This document shows positions 6,075 through 15,442 of a stretch of 64,000 nt of DNA, in pieces (the stretch's first letter is position 1; the number at the start of each line of letters is the position of its first letter). The DNA lies in NCBI GenBank assembly GCA_035547915.1, contig DASZTS010000011.1, forward strand, positions 1 to 64,000, read 5' to 3'. A program made the position numbers and the translations under genes. The notes under the pieces are model-generated. The model was not told the DNA's origin, made no database searches, and saw nothing but the letters and a program-made list of their open reading frames with translations. The stretch comes from DASSFG01 sp035547915 (GTDB taxonomy: Bacteria > Planctomycetota > Planctomycetia > Pirellulales > JAICIG01).

Positions 6075-8087
6075 TTATTCGCCGAGCCGTAACACGCTGT
6101 TGCGGTTCTTGCCGATTTCCGGATTGCCGGGATCGGCACGCCACGCAGTGCCATCGAGCACGAACTTGTACTCGTGCCGACCGGGCGGCAGCATGCGTGT
6201 GGTGGAATAGAATCCGTCGGCGTCGGGGCCGTCGAGCGGGGTCGCGGTCGGCTGCCATTCGTTGAATGTGCCCGAGAGATGAACGGTGCGTGCCGCGACG
6301 GTCGGGCGATATCGGAAATGGACCTCGAAATTCTCGCCGCGCTCGACCACCCGCGGACGACCGAGCGAGAGATCCTGATCGGCCGGAAAGGAGTCGAACG
6401 CGCCGATCATCATTTCCTCCCAGGTCTGGTCGCCCCACCTGACCGTGGCCCCAGGATCGGGATTCACTCGATTCTCGGCCGAATTGTCGAACGCCGCCAG
6501 GCAGTGAAGCGTCGTTCCCTCGGGCAAACGCTTCGGCTCGGCCAAGGCATAGGTCATCTGCCAGTTGAAGTCGTAACGCGGCACGTCGAGGAGCGTTTCC
6601 GTGCTGCCGTCGGGATAGATCGCGTCGAAGCGGAACGCCTTGCCGCGCAGGTGCATGTGCGGCTGCAAGGTGAAGAGCAGCGTATCTTCGGCGAAGCGGT
6701 GCGATGCCTCGACACGGTAGTCCTTCGCACCCGGCGGAATGCGGAAGAGAAAATTGAGCGCCATGTTCACTTCCAGCGATTTCTTCACGTTCTTGGCGTC
6801 TGTGAAGACCAGCCCGACGCTCGATTGGTCGACTTGTTCGCTGCCGTTGGGTGTGTAGTGGAGCTGGAACGCGAGCTTCGAGCCAGCCGGGATCCGCCGC
6901 GCGATGCCGGTTGGCAGAAGGCCCGTCGGCAGCCCGGGAACATAGGCTCCCAAGACGTTGAAGAAGGGCATCTCGGGCGAGATCTGCTTCGTGCCCGGAG
7001 GCACAAAGAACAAGAGCATGTGATGTACGACGGCCCGATTGCCGGGGCGCCCTTCGGCGCCGATCACCCAGCGATCCTCATCGAAGGAAATGTCGGTGCG
7101 GAAGAACTTGTAGGGCACGGTCCCCTTGGCCGGAACATTGAAGGGCTCCGGCATGTTCACAACCAGATCGGGTTCGGGGATGCTCCAGTCTCCGGAGTAC
7201 TGAGGTGGCGGAGGAAGGTCGGCGGGATCTCCCTCCGGCAGGCCGTTTTCCACCCACTCATCGACGACCCGTTTCTCATCGGCCGAGAGGCGGCTGTCGT
7301 TGCTGAAATGCCCGAATTCCGGATTGGCGTGCCAAGGGGGCATACGATCGGCGTCGACGGCCTCGCGGATCGTTTCGGCCCAACTGCTCACCTCGTGATA
7401 TTGCGTGAGGGAAAACGGCGCGACCTGTCCGGGGCGATGGCAGACGACGCAGTGTTTTTGCAGGATCGGCGCCACGTGCTTCGCATACGTAATGTCGCCT
7501 TGCGGAGGTTTGCGGGCCGTGCGGCCGATGTGGCAGCCGACCGGTTCGGTTTCTGCCACGGAAACGTCGGCACCGGCCAGCACTTCATCGATGGCCACAG
7601 CCAGGTCACGGCGCGTTGGTTTGGGCCGCATGTAGCCGACGCCGAATTGGTCATCGATCCGTCCGCGGTAGCGGATCGTGCGTTGGGCGTCGAGCACGAA
7701 TGCTTCGGGCGTGCGCTTGGCGCCGAACCGATCGGCGATGGTCGCTCGCGGATCTTTTAATACAGGGAGGGCCAACTTGTGGCTGCGAGCGAATTGGGCG
7801 ATCTCGGCCGGCGAGTCTTGCTCGTTGGCATCGATGGCCAGGAAACCGACTCCGCGAGGTTCATATTCCGCGGCGAGAGCGGCCAATCGCGGCGCGAATT
7901 GCTGCACCACCGGACATTCGGCCCCGACGAAGACGATAACCACTGCCCGTCGCTCGGCCAGATTGCTCAATGCGTGCCAGTCGCCTTGGCCGTCCTGAAG
8001 TTTGAAATCGTCTATATGCTGGCCGAGGCCGGCTGCGTTGGCAAACAGGGGCATCGTCAACACGAGCCAGACGCTTAACGTGCGCAT
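6075..8087 (-). CDS. Redoxin-cytochrome c-copper monooxygenase-CBM48 fusion
   Basis: The 670-residue exported protein has four modules. After a signal peptide (1-19), residues 20-175 form a redoxin/AhpC-like domain with one Cys in GAECPVV (Cys58). Residues 200-285 hold a cytochrome c-like segment with CVVCH (213-217). Residues 300-570 match type II copper ascorbate-dependent monooxygenases: HH at 355-356, His410, HMH at 477-479 and Met559/560, which reproduces the CuH (three His) and CuM (two His, one Met) ligands of PHM/DBM. Residues 602-670 are an AMPK-type glycogen-binding/CBM48 E-set domain (VHLSGTFNEW... HEYKFVLDG). It probably acts at or outside the inner membrane; the substrate is unknown. 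A longer frame to 8312 reads through repeat B and is not used. Confidence 0.85.
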   Translation of the reverse strand: MRTLSVWLVLTMPLFANAAGLGQHIDDFKLQDGQGDWHALSNLAERRAVVIVFVGAECPVVQQFAPRLAALAAEYEPRGVGFLAIDANEQDSPAEIAQFARSHKLALPVLKDPRATIADRFGAKRTPEAFVLDAQRTIRYRGRIDDQFGVGYMRPKPTRRDLAVAIDEVLAGADVSVAETEPVGCHIGRTARKPPQGDITYAKHVAPILQKHCVVCHRPGQVAPFSLTQYHEVSSWAETIREAVDADRMPPWHANPEFGHFSNDSRLSADEKRVVDEWVENGLPEGDPADLPPPPQYSGDWSIPEPDLVVNMPEPFNVPAKGTVPYKFFRTDISFDEDRWVIGAEGRPGNRAVVHHMLLFFVPPGTKQISPEMPFFNVLGAYVPGLPTGLLPTGIARRIPAGSKLAFQLHYTPNGSEQVDQSSVGLVFTDAKNVKKSLEVNMALNFLFRIPPGAKDYRVEASHRFAEDTLLFTLQPHMHLRGKAFRFDAIYPDGSTETLLDVPRYDFNWQMTYALAEPKRLPEGTTLHCLAAFDNSAENRVNPDPGATVRWGDQTWEEMMIGAFDSFPADQDLSLGRPRVVERGENFEVHFRYRPTVAARTVHLSGTFNEWQPTATPLDGPDADGFYSTTRMLPPGRHEYKFVLDGTAWRADPGNPEIGKNRNSVLRLGE

Positions 8088-8188
8088 GAAAAGAAGGACT
8101 CCATAGAAGTGATCGTTCCCTGTCAAATTAGGGCGTGGAACGACCTCGATTGTCAAGCAGCTTTTGATCAGATTATGCCTGCGAACAA

Positions 8189-8288
8189 AGAGCGGCCGAC
8201 AAAACGCGGAAGTTGGACCGCCGCGGGCAAAAATCGGCCGTGAAACGCCGATTTTTCGGAAGCTCGATCCGTTTTTATCGATTGCTCG
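8189..8288 (-). repeat. Dispersed palindromic repeat, copy B
   Basis: Inverted relative to copy A: AGAGCGGCCGACAAAAC at the left, a central hairpin AAATCGGC / GCCGATTT flanked by A and T runs, and TTTTATCGATTGCTC at the right. It lies in the divergent intergenic region 8088-8515, which otherwise holds no recognised feature except a lone TTGACA at 8365-8370. Confidence 0.83.
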
Positions 8289-8515
8289 AAAAGCATTGCA
8301 AAGCGGCACCAAGCCCTCGCGAGAGATGCACCCGATCTATCTGGATAGTTGCCACCGCCGCTTTTTGACATCTCAGAAAGCCGGCTATTGCTCTTGTGAC
8401 GATGATCGGCGGCCGCTATCCTTCGGCCGCATTTCTGGCTTATATCTCTCGCCGGCTCAGGACGGAAATCGCTTCGGACGCCGGCGACAAAGACGCCCGT
8501 CTAGGACCGCAGATC

Positions 8516-9262
8516 GTGCCCGAGTCTCGCCCGATTATCGACCGTGCGTCGCGTCTCATCCGCTGGCTGACGGCCGGCATGGCCGTATCCCTCGGCGGTT
8601 GCAGTGTCGCGTCACATGCACACAACGCCCAAGGCGTTTCGTTCTACCAGCAAGGCCGATATCAAGAGGCCGTGCAGAACTTCGAACGGGCGATCGCCAA
8701 CGATCCGAAGAACGCCGACGGCTATTACAACCTGGCCGCGACCTATCACAAGTTGGGCCTGGTATCGCACAACGAGAATGAACTGAAACAGGCCGAGAAC
8801 CTGTATAACCAGTGCCTCGATCGCGATGCGAATCACCGCGACTGCTATCGCGGGCTAGCCGTACTATTGGCCGAAGAGGGACGCAGCGACGAGGCCTTCC
8901 GCCTGCTGGAGGGCTGGAGCACCAACAATCCGTCTTCCGCGACGCCCAAGGTGGAGTTAGCCCGTCTCTCCGAGGAGTTTGGCCGCTACGACGTGGCCAA
9001 GGCGCACCTCGAAGACGCCCTCCAGACCGATCCACACGACGCGCGGGCCTTGGCCGCCCTCGGTCGATTGCGAGAACGTTCGGGGAATCAGGGACAGGCG
9101 CTGGCGGTGTATCAACGGTCGTTGTGGAACAATCCCTCGCAGCCCGACGTGGCGGCGCGTGTGAGCACGCTACAGTCGGCGTTGAATCCTCCCTCGTTCA
9201 CCAACTCTCCCGGTGCGACGCGGATGGTTAATACCAACCCGGCGCCCGCCGGCCGCTACTAA
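8516..9262 (+). CDS. TPR-repeat lipoprotein
   Basis: The 248-residue product has a lipoprotein signal ending in LGGC, then at least four tetratricopeptide repeats: AQGVSFYQQGRYQEAVQNFERAI, GYYNLAATYHKLG, CYRGLAVLLAEEGRSDEAFRLLE and ALAALGRLRERSGNQGQALAVYQ. TPR lipoproteins usually act as scaffolds at the inner or outer membrane, for example in secretion or envelope assembly; no partner is indicated here. The start is uncertain: GTG at 8516 has AGGA 9 bp upstream and yields a normal signal peptide, whereas GTG/ATG at 8396/8402 would add a 40-residue leader. The last 25 residues are Ser/Pro/Asn-rich and probably disordered. Confidence 0.78.
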   Translation: MPESRPIIDRASRLIRWLTAGMAVSLGGCSVASHAHNAQGVSFYQQGRYQEAVQNFERAIANDPKNADGYYNLAATYHKLGLVSHNENELKQAENLYNQCLDRDANHRDCYRGLAVLLAEEGRSDEAFRLLEGWSTNNPSSATPKVELARLSEEFGRYDVAKAHLEDALQTDPHDARALAALGRLRERSGNQGQALAVYQRSLWNNPSQPDVAARVSTLQSALNPPSFTNSPGATRMVNTNPAPAGRY

Positions 9263-9337
9263 CAGCGGCCGGTAAGGACGGATCGAGCGACCGCTGTAGG
9301 TCGCCGGGCCCCTCAGCCCATATCGGCCGGTGTCGCC

Positions 9338-10216
9338 TTACAGTCTGCCGAAAGTGCTCAGACGTCCCATGGTGCCGCTTTCCAATGCACGGCCCGCGGG
9401 CGTGATGAGCTGCAAGGGGCCGCACTCGACGTCGTTTCGACCCGTCGCGCGGATAAGCAACTCCTGTAACTCACGCGGACCGAAACCCGGCGTGTGGCAC
9501 GTCAACAGCAGCAGTTGGCGATCGGCGTGAAGCAAGCGGGCGCAGTCCGTGACCAGGCCGGTGAGGTCATCGGCCAATTTCCAGAGCTTTTTGCCGGCGC
9601 CGTGTCCGAAACTGGGCGGATCGAGGACCACCGCGTCGTAGCGGTTGCCCCGTTTCAGCTCGCGGCGCACAAAGGTTGCCGCATCGTCGACGATCCAACG
9701 GATCGGTGCGTCGGCTAACGCAGAGAGCTCGGCATTTCGCCGCGCCCAGGCGACCGTGTTGCGAGCCGCGTCGACGTGGACGACTTCCGCCCCCGCCGCC
9801 GCAGCCGCCAGAGTGGCGGCCCCGGTGTAGGCAAACAGATTCAGCAGTTTAGGTCGGCCGCCGGCAATGGCGATCTGCTCGGCGAGCCAATCCCAGTTCG
9901 AGGCCTGTTCGGGAAACACGCCAAGATGCCCGACGGGCGTAGTCTTCAGGTCCAGTACCACGCTCCCGTGACGTATCGTCCAAGGGTTTGCCGTAACCGG
10001 AGCTTGATCATCGCGCCAGTGCCAGATGCCGCGATCGGCGCCGGTGCGCTCGAAGCGGGCCATCGCACGCAGCCACGGCTCGGATTCGGCCGGTGCGATG
10101 CCTTCGGCGGCGGGTGAGGGCCGGTCGGTCAGATAGGGCCCGAACCGCTCTAGCTTGCGGCCACGGCCAAAGTCGACCAGTTGGTATTCCGCGGGCGCGA
10201 ACATCGGGTAGCCCAA
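9338..10216 (-). CDS. Class I SAM-dependent methyltransferase, RlmI-like
   Basis: The 292-residue protein has a Rossmann methyltransferase core: motif I LLNLFAYTGAATLAAAAAGA, motif II ending VVHVDAA, and motif IV YDAVVLDPPSFG. This combination, with GVFPEQ before it, is that of the RlmI/RlmK-type Methyltransf_10 group, which methylates 23S rRNA bases. The PUA domain of full-length RlmI is absent, and DPPSFG does not identify the base or position modified. It follows the POTRA-protein gene by 16 bp on the same strand, so it may be co-transcribed with it and the TolC-like gene. Assignment to rRNA methylation is inferred. Confidence 0.8.
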   Translation of the reverse strand: MGYPMFAPAEYQLVDFGRGRKLERFGPYLTDRPSPAAEGIAPAESEPWLRAMARFERTGADRGIWHWRDDQAPVTANPWTIRHGSVVLDLKTTPVGHLGVFPEQASNWDWLAEQIAIAGGRPKLLNLFAYTGAATLAAAAAGAEVVHVDAARNTVAWARRNAELSALADAPIRWIVDDAATFVRRELKRGNRYDAVVLDPPSFGHGAGKKLWKLADDLTGLVTDCARLLHADRQLLLLTCHTPGFGPRELQELLIRATGRNDVECGPLQLITPAGRALESGTMGRLSTFGRL

Positions 10217-10232
10217 GCGCCCCTTGGTAATT

Positions 10233-12725
10233 CTACCGCGTCTTGAACTTTGATTTTCCCTTCGCCGTCGCGGGCGGGGGAGAACTGTCGGCGAGCCAGC
10301 GGAGTACGAAGCGGGCTTGTATTTCTAGTCCGCCGGTCCAGTAATCGTCCAGCAGTCCCGCCAGCACCACGTCGGTCGGCGCGTCGGGGAGTGTGCGCTG
10401 CCGCTCGATCATGTCGCCGACGAAGGAGGCCAACTGCTTGGGCAAAACGCTCACCGCAGCCTGGGCATGCGCCGGGTCGAGTTTGCTGAGCCGACCCAAC
10501 CCTTGCATGGCGGAAGCCACCGCGGGCGAACGGCTTTCGAGCAAAATGGAGTAGTCGCGGCGAAAATCGGCGATCGTCAGCTTCTCCAGGCCGCCCGATG
10601 CGAAGCGGTGTACGAGCGTCGGTTCGATCATCCCTGCCACCAGCGCTGCCGCCAAATGACCCAACGGTCCGGTCGTATTGGAGTCGATGCGCATCAACTC
10701 GCGCTGGGCGCCGCGATCGTCGTTGGCGTAATAGAGCACGGCCGCACGGGCCAGCCGGCAGGGCCAACTATCGGCCGCAAAGATCTCTTGGCAGGTGCCG
10801 AGCGTCTCGGCGGCGATCGCCAGGGCGTTTTCGCTGCGCGGTGCGCGCTCGGGCGACAACGGCTCGGCGGGTATTAAATACGTGTCGGCGGTGTTCGTGG
10901 TCGCGTCGAGGTCGGGCAGGAAATATGCGCCCAATAAGCCTTGCCAAACGTCGAAACCCTGTTTGTCGGCCGCCAGTGCCACGCCCTCCCAGGCTCGCCA
11001 CAGGTGGGCCAACTCGCAGATTCCGAAGGCCGACAGGCTCGTCATGGGCCGCCTGGGATCGCGGTCGTTGCGGTCCCCTTCGGCAATGCGTCGCATATCG
11101 GCGATCGACGTTTCGAGCCGCCGCGACGCCGCCGAGAGCGTCGCTTCCTGCTCGTGTTTGTTGTCGTATACGCTGGCCTTCAGCAATCGGCCGGTCGTCG
11201 CATCGGCTTCGAGCAAGGCGTTCTTGGTCTTGATCCGCAGCACGCCATGGTCGACGACACATGGCGCTTCGGGTAGGTGGGCCAAGATGAGGAACGCCGC
11301 CGGCGCCAGGTCGAGATCGACGGCGATCGGTTTGGCGCCCTGGCGGGGATCGATGCGACTCAATTCGGGATCGATCGAGACGGCCAGTTTGCGTTGTTGC
11401 CGCGGATCCGGCTGCAATTTCAAGCGCAACGACAACTGCTTCTCGCCCGGCGACGTGGCAAACAGCCGGTCGCGCATGGGCGAATAAAGGGTGATCTCGC
11501 CGGCCGTCATTTCCAGCCCCGCCAGGCAGTGCAAGGTCTCTTCCTTCGGCGGGGCTGTACCCGTGAGGCTGCGAAGCTTGAAGAGCACCCCCTTGGAGAG
11601 CGCTCGGCTCGGATCGCTGACGTCGGCACGCACGAACACGCCGCGAGCCGATACGACGGTTTGCATGGTGCGCACACCCAACGAAGCATCGCGTAGCGTC
11701 AGCACGAGGTCTTCCTTGCCCGAGTGGACCTGATCGACCAGCCAGCTACGCAACCGCAACAACCCTTGTTCTTCGGCAGAAAATTGCTCACCGAGCAATG
11801 GTCCATCGGCCACCTCGATCAGCTTGAGCCTCAGATTCACTGCGGCATCGCCATCCTCGGAGGGCACCGGCACTGCCGCTACGAAGACAAACCGCGCCGA
11901 CTCATAGAGTCGTATCTGCAAATTCGCCAACCGCGAATGCTTCAGCGGCTGTCCGGGCGCCAATTCCAGATACCTCAGAATGGCATCCGGCGAATGCCGT
12001 TCGGCCCCCAAAACCTCGACGGATCCGATGATACCGGGAGGGCCTTCGTCTTCGACTTCGACGACCAGTTCGGCTTCGCCCCGATTGCGCAGGGCAACAA
12101 TGTCGACCTTTAATTTGGGAAAGAAATAGCCCGCCTCCGCAAAGGCCACATAGACCTGCCGCCGGAGCTGCTCGCGAGACCAGTGGTTGAAGCGGGCCGG
12201 TTTGCCCGGCAGCCAGATCGGTTGCTCGGCCACGTCGTCGATCACGATCAGCCCTTCGCTCGGCTGCCAGACGATCCGGGCATCGTCGCGGAGCACGGGA
12301 TGTGGTGTGCCCAGCCAGCGCGCCAAGTCTTGCGGAGCTACGTGGGATTGGCCCAGGATGCGAATTCCCTGAGCGATATAACGCGGACCCTCGTTCACCT
12401 GCACGCGAATACGGTGCGCCGCGAGATCGGGCCGTGCGGCGATCGTCGCGTCGGCGAATCCGGCGCGGCGGTAGCCGGCCTCGATGCGCCGGCAAATCGT
12501 GGTTAGCAGTGGCTCCAGCGGAGCGGCCGGTTCGGCCGCCAGCAGGAATTGTAAGTCGCCGCTGAGCGATTCCCTGAGCTGCTCCTGCGTGGCGAACTTG
12601 GTGCCGGTGATTTCGATGCGATCGACGGTCCCCATGTCGCCGACCAGCGGCGGAGCGGCGCTCGCGGCGGTGGGCCATGTCGCGGTTAAGAGTATGATCA
12701 GAAAGCAGTTATGGAAACGGCGCAT
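10233..12725 (-). CDS. POTRA-domain exported protein without a beta-barrel
   Basis: The 830-residue product has a signal peptide (MRRFHNCFLIILLTATWPTAASAA). Residues ~34-115, ~165-245 and ~247-330 each look like POTRA modules: V.RIEITGTKFATQEQL...; an YVAFAEAGYFFPKLKVDIV region; and IGSVEVLGAERHSPDAILRYLELAPGQPL followed by L..LQIRLYESARF. This is the pattern of BamA/TamA/TPS-family periplasmic arms. The remaining 500 residues lack the Gly/aromatic beta-strand pattern of an Omp85 barrel and appear mixed, then helical (from ~560). It lies 133 bp after the TolC-like gene and 16 bp before the methyltransferase. It may be an envelope-assembly or export adaptor. The start at 12725 is supported by GAGGGT and the signal peptide. 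Confidence 0.7.
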   Translation of the reverse strand: MRRFHNCFLIILLTATWPTAASAAPPLVGDMGTVDRIEITGTKFATQEQLRESLSGDLQFLLAAEPAAPLEPLLTTICRRIEAGYRRAGFADATIAARPDLAAHRIRVQVNEGPRYIAQGIRILGQSHVAPQDLARWLGTPHPVLRDDARIVWQPSEGLIVIDDVAEQPIWLPGKPARFNHWSREQLRRQVYVAFAEAGYFFPKLKVDIVALRNRGEAELVVEVEDEGPPGIIGSVEVLGAERHSPDAILRYLELAPGQPLKHSRLANLQIRLYESARFVFVAAVPVPSEDGDAAVNLRLKLIEVADGPLLGEQFSAEEQGLLRLRSWLVDQVHSGKEDLVLTLRDASLGVRTMQTVVSARGVFVRADVSDPSRALSKGVLFKLRSLTGTAPPKEETLHCLAGLEMTAGEITLYSPMRDRLFATSPGEKQLSLRLKLQPDPRQQRKLAVSIDPELSRIDPRQGAKPIAVDLDLAPAAFLILAHLPEAPCVVDHGVLRIKTKNALLEADATTGRLLKASVYDNKHEQEATLSAASRRLETSIADMRRIAEGDRNDRDPRRPMTSLSAFGICELAHLWRAWEGVALAADKQGFDVWQGLLGAYFLPDLDATTNTADTYLIPAEPLSPERAPRSENALAIAAETLGTCQEIFAADSWPCRLARAAVLYYANDDRGAQRELMRIDSNTTGPLGHLAAALVAGMIEPTLVHRFASGGLEKLTIADFRRDYSILLESRSPAVASAMQGLGRLSKLDPAHAQAAVSVLPKQLASFVGDMIERQRTLPDAPTDVVLAGLLDDYWTGGLEIQARFVLRWLADSSPPPATAKGKSKFKTR

Positions 12726-12858
12726 ACGACCCTCGGTGAGCGGTTCCGGGGGCGTAACATAGTCGCTTCGCGGCAGATAGCCAATGGCGATTGGGAGTCG
12801 CCGATCGGCCGTTTTCACTACTTGCAGTCACGTCGCCTGCCTCGAACCCGCTAGTCCG

Positions 12859-14262
12859 TCACAGGTCGCCGACAGCTCGGCGGAGGCGGAACCATGCCAG
12901 CGCCGCGTCGTACGTCGCATTGTAGAAATTGGCATAGGCCTGCACGCGTTGCGCCTCGGCGTCGAGCACCTCGGTATAGGTGCTGAGTTGCTGGCGATAA
13001 CGGTCCTGCACCACGTTCACGTTCTCTTCCGATTGTCTGACCGCGACCCGCGAAACGACGATGCGCTCCCGTGCCTCGGCCAGATTGATCCAACGTGTCC
13101 GCACTTCCAGGGCGATCGCGGCGGCCTCGTCGGCCCGTTGTCGCAACAGGGCCCGGCTTTGCTGCTCTTGAGCTTCTGCTTGTCGCCTCGCGGTGCCGCC
13201 GTCGTAGAAATTCCAGCTTCCGACGGCGGTGGCGGCCAAGATGTTGTTGTTCGTCAGGCCGTTGAGCCCCAAATAGACATAGTTCACGGCAACGTTGACG
13301 TTGGGGCGTACGCCCGCGCGAGTCACCTCGGCCTGCGCGAACTGCGCTCGAGCTTGCTGCGTCAACGATGCCAGTTCGGGACGCGATCGGAGGGCCTGGC
13401 TGGTGAGCCGTACCAACTCCTCCTGCTCCATTCCGGTGATGTTTTCCGGTGGTTCCTCGGTGGTCGCCGGCCCTCGTGGCCCTCGTTGAGCGCGAGCGAT
13501 GACCGGTGTTTCGGGCGGAGCCACCTCTTGCAACTCGGTGGTGAAATCGAGCGGCCGCATCAGGTAGCGATTGTAGGTGCCCCAGGCGTTGGTCAGCGCG
13601 TTACGCGTCTGGATCTCGCGCAGCCGGGCGTTGGCGAGTGACACTTCCGCCGACAGTTCTTCGTTGCGGGTGGCCATGCCGACCCGTTGCCGGTTCTTCA
13701 CGTCTTCGAGGAACGATCGTAGGCGGTCCACGTCGCTGGTGGCGACCTGCAAATTGCGTTTGCCCTGCAATACGCCGACGTAACCTTCGGCCACGCTCAG
13801 CTTCAGATCGAGCGCCGTGCGACTTTGATCGGCCCGCTGGCGCCCCGCCTGGGCTCCCGCGACGTTGATGTTGCCGCGTATACGTCCCCCGGCATAAATG
13901 GGCTGACTGAGCGATGTGAACGCGAGCGGGATGTTGTTCTGGTTCGTGCCGAAAACGAACGGAAAGCTGCTGATGGCGGCCTGTCCGCCCGACTGTCCCA
14001 AGTTGCCGGTATTCACATTCGGAGTGCGGCTCATGAGCTGCGCGTCGACTGCATTGAGCGAGCCCTTCGGAAGGCGGCCGCGCTCGGCGGCGGAAAGGTT
14101 CAATCCCGCCGCGCTGGTGTTGATTCGCTGGGCCTGCAACTGAGGATTCGCCGACAGCGCGAGCTGCCACGCGTCGTTCAGGTTCTCGGCACGCAGCAAC
14201 TCCGCCCCCAACAGCAGGATCAGTTGGGCGAAGATCAACGGGAGCTGGCGTTCGGCCTTCAT
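12859..14262 (-). CDS. TolC-family outer membrane efflux protein
   Basis: The 467-residue protein has a signal peptide (to about residue 25) and two homologous halves typical of OEP/TolC: LNDAWQLALSANPQLQAQRI, the FTSLSQPIYAGGRIRGNI strand, AEGYVGVLQGKRNLQVA, then QALRSRPELASLTQQARAQFAQAEVTRAGVRPNVNV and ARERIVVSRVAVRQSEENVNVVQDRYR. It should trimerise as an outer-membrane channel with a periplasmic coiled-coil tunnel. No membrane-fusion or RND/ABC pump gene lies beside it; the next gene downstream instead encodes a POTRA protein. An insertion around 255-285 (RAQRGPRGPATTEEPPENI) between the halves is unusual and probably a flexible loop. Confidence 0.9.
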   Translation of the reverse strand: MKAERQLPLIFAQLILLLGAELLRAENLNDAWQLALSANPQLQAQRINTSAAGLNLSAAERGRLPKGSLNAVDAQLMSRTPNVNTGNLGQSGGQAAISSFPFVFGTNQNNIPLAFTSLSQPIYAGGRIRGNINVAGAQAGRQRADQSRTALDLKLSVAEGYVGVLQGKRNLQVATSDVDRLRSFLEDVKNRQRVGMATRNEELSAEVSLANARLREIQTRNALTNAWGTYNRYLMRPLDFTTELQEVAPPETPVIARAQRGPRGPATTEEPPENITGMEQEELVRLTSQALRSRPELASLTQQARAQFAQAEVTRAGVRPNVNVAVNYVYLGLNGLTNNNILAATAVGSWNFYDGGTARRQAEAQEQQSRALLRQRADEAAAIALEVRTRWINLAEARERIVVSRVAVRQSEENVNVVQDRYRQQLSTYTEVLDAEAQRVQAYANFYNATYDAALAWFRLRRAVGDL

Positions 14263-14538
14263 GGAGCAGATGCAGCAAGGATTACAGGCAGTGGTCCGCC
14301 GGCTTTTCCGCTTGGAGCAACATTATCGCATCGTCCAGGGATAGGGGTCGGGTTGACTTATCCAGGGCCCGACTCCGATTTGCATATACTCACACCCAGG
14401 CGCGATGGCCCAGCTTGTGTAAATTTCCGATTGGCGCTCCAGGGGGCTTGCGTCGCCTGGGCTGGCAATCAATGCTGGCGGGATCGTCTGAGTCTGGTCG
14501 GGAGGTCTGGAGTGCCGGCACAAAATAGCCCGCGGGGA

Positions 14539-15258
14539 ATGACGGCGGTTGTAACTTTGGGATTCTGCGTCTGCGCCATCGCAGGCGAGGGTCCGAAGCC
14601 TCCGGCCATCGCGCAGGTTGTTCCCGTGGAGGACTATGTAGGGCTGGTTGCCAGCTTTCGCCAGCATTTGCGGGAAATGCTGATCGACGAGCAGACGTTC
14701 CTCGACAGTTCACACAAGGTGAGCCGCGATGCCCAAACGCTCGCGGCGGTTGCGCTCGTCTTGGGGCTGGATGAGAAAGATCACCCGCTCAACGGCGCCG
14801 CGCCGGCCCTGCTTCAAGCGGCTCGACAGCTTGCCGAGGCAAAACATTATGCCGCCGCGCAAGAAGCGATGACAGCGCTCGATCGCGCTCTGGACGAGCA
14901 ACGGACGGCGGCACAGCCGATCAAACCCGAAAAAGTGGCCTCGTTGGGTCAACTTATGAAACAGGTCTCGTTCGCCCAGAATCGCTTGCGACGTGGCGCG
15001 CGGCGAATCGACGATGACAAGGAGTCGAAGGTCCGCGATGCGGCACTCCTGGCGGCGATCGCCCAAGCCACGATCTACGACGACGACCGCTTGGACACGC
15101 CGGCGCGACGCGAACAGTGGTACCGGTTCTGCGGTCAAATGCGCGACTCGGCGGGTGACCTCAGTCGTGCGCTAAGGGCGACCGATAAGGAAGGGACGGA
15201 ACGTGCCCTCCGAGAGCTGGGGCGGAGTTGCGATGTGTGCCATGCCGCCTTCCGCTAG
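14539..15258 (+). CDS. Cytochrome c'-like exported heme protein
   Basis: The 239-residue product begins with a short hydrophobic leader (MTAVVTLGFCVCAIAGEG) and is otherwise almost all alpha-helical. The only heme motif, CDVCHAAFR, is at the extreme C-terminus, as in cytochrome c', where a four-helix bundle ends in CxxCHxxF/YR. At twice the length of classic cytochrome c' it contains an additional N-terminal helical part (LREMLIDEQTFLDSS...). It should bind one c-type heme in the periplasm; electron-transfer or gas-binding roles are both possible. The start is chosen at the Met before the hydrophobic leader; no strong ribosome binding site is visible. Confidence 0.7.
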   Translation: MTAVVTLGFCVCAIAGEGPKPPAIAQVVPVEDYVGLVASFRQHLREMLIDEQTFLDSSHKVSRDAQTLAAVALVLGLDEKDHPLNGAAPALLQAARQLAEAKHYAAAQEAMTALDRALDEQRTAAQPIKPEKVASLGQLMKQVSFAQNRLRRGARRIDDDKESKVRDAALLAAIAQATIYDDDRLDTPARREQWYRFCGQMRDSAGDLSRALRATDKEGTERALRELGRSCDVCHAAFR

Positions 15259-15278
15259 GGCGAAGTACATTTTTTTAC

Positions 15279-15377
15279 GAGTAACCGACAGAACCGGATC
15301 GAGCTCCAAGGCATCGGCGTTCCACGGCCGATTGCTCGCCCACGGCGCTCCGGCTTCCGGGTTTTGTCGGCCGCTCT
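15279..15377 (+). repeat. Dispersed palindromic repeat, copy C
   Basis: Same orientation as copy A. It reads GAGTAACCGACAGAACCGG at the left, a degenerate central ATCGGC / GCCGAT hairpin, and a right arm GGGTTTTGTCGGCCGCTCT. It lies between two co-directional genes (cytochrome c'-like and GlgX). Confidence 0.83.
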
Positions 15378-15442
15378 GAGACTGCCAAGGAACGGATGCC
15401 ATTCTAGGAATCATCGACAGCAGCCGGTCCTACTTCGCCCCC

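Noticed and set aside
8088..8312. N-terminal extension of the copper/heme fusion protein
   Set aside because: It reads through dispersed repeat copy B and lies before a normal signal peptide at 8087; the open frame is accidental.
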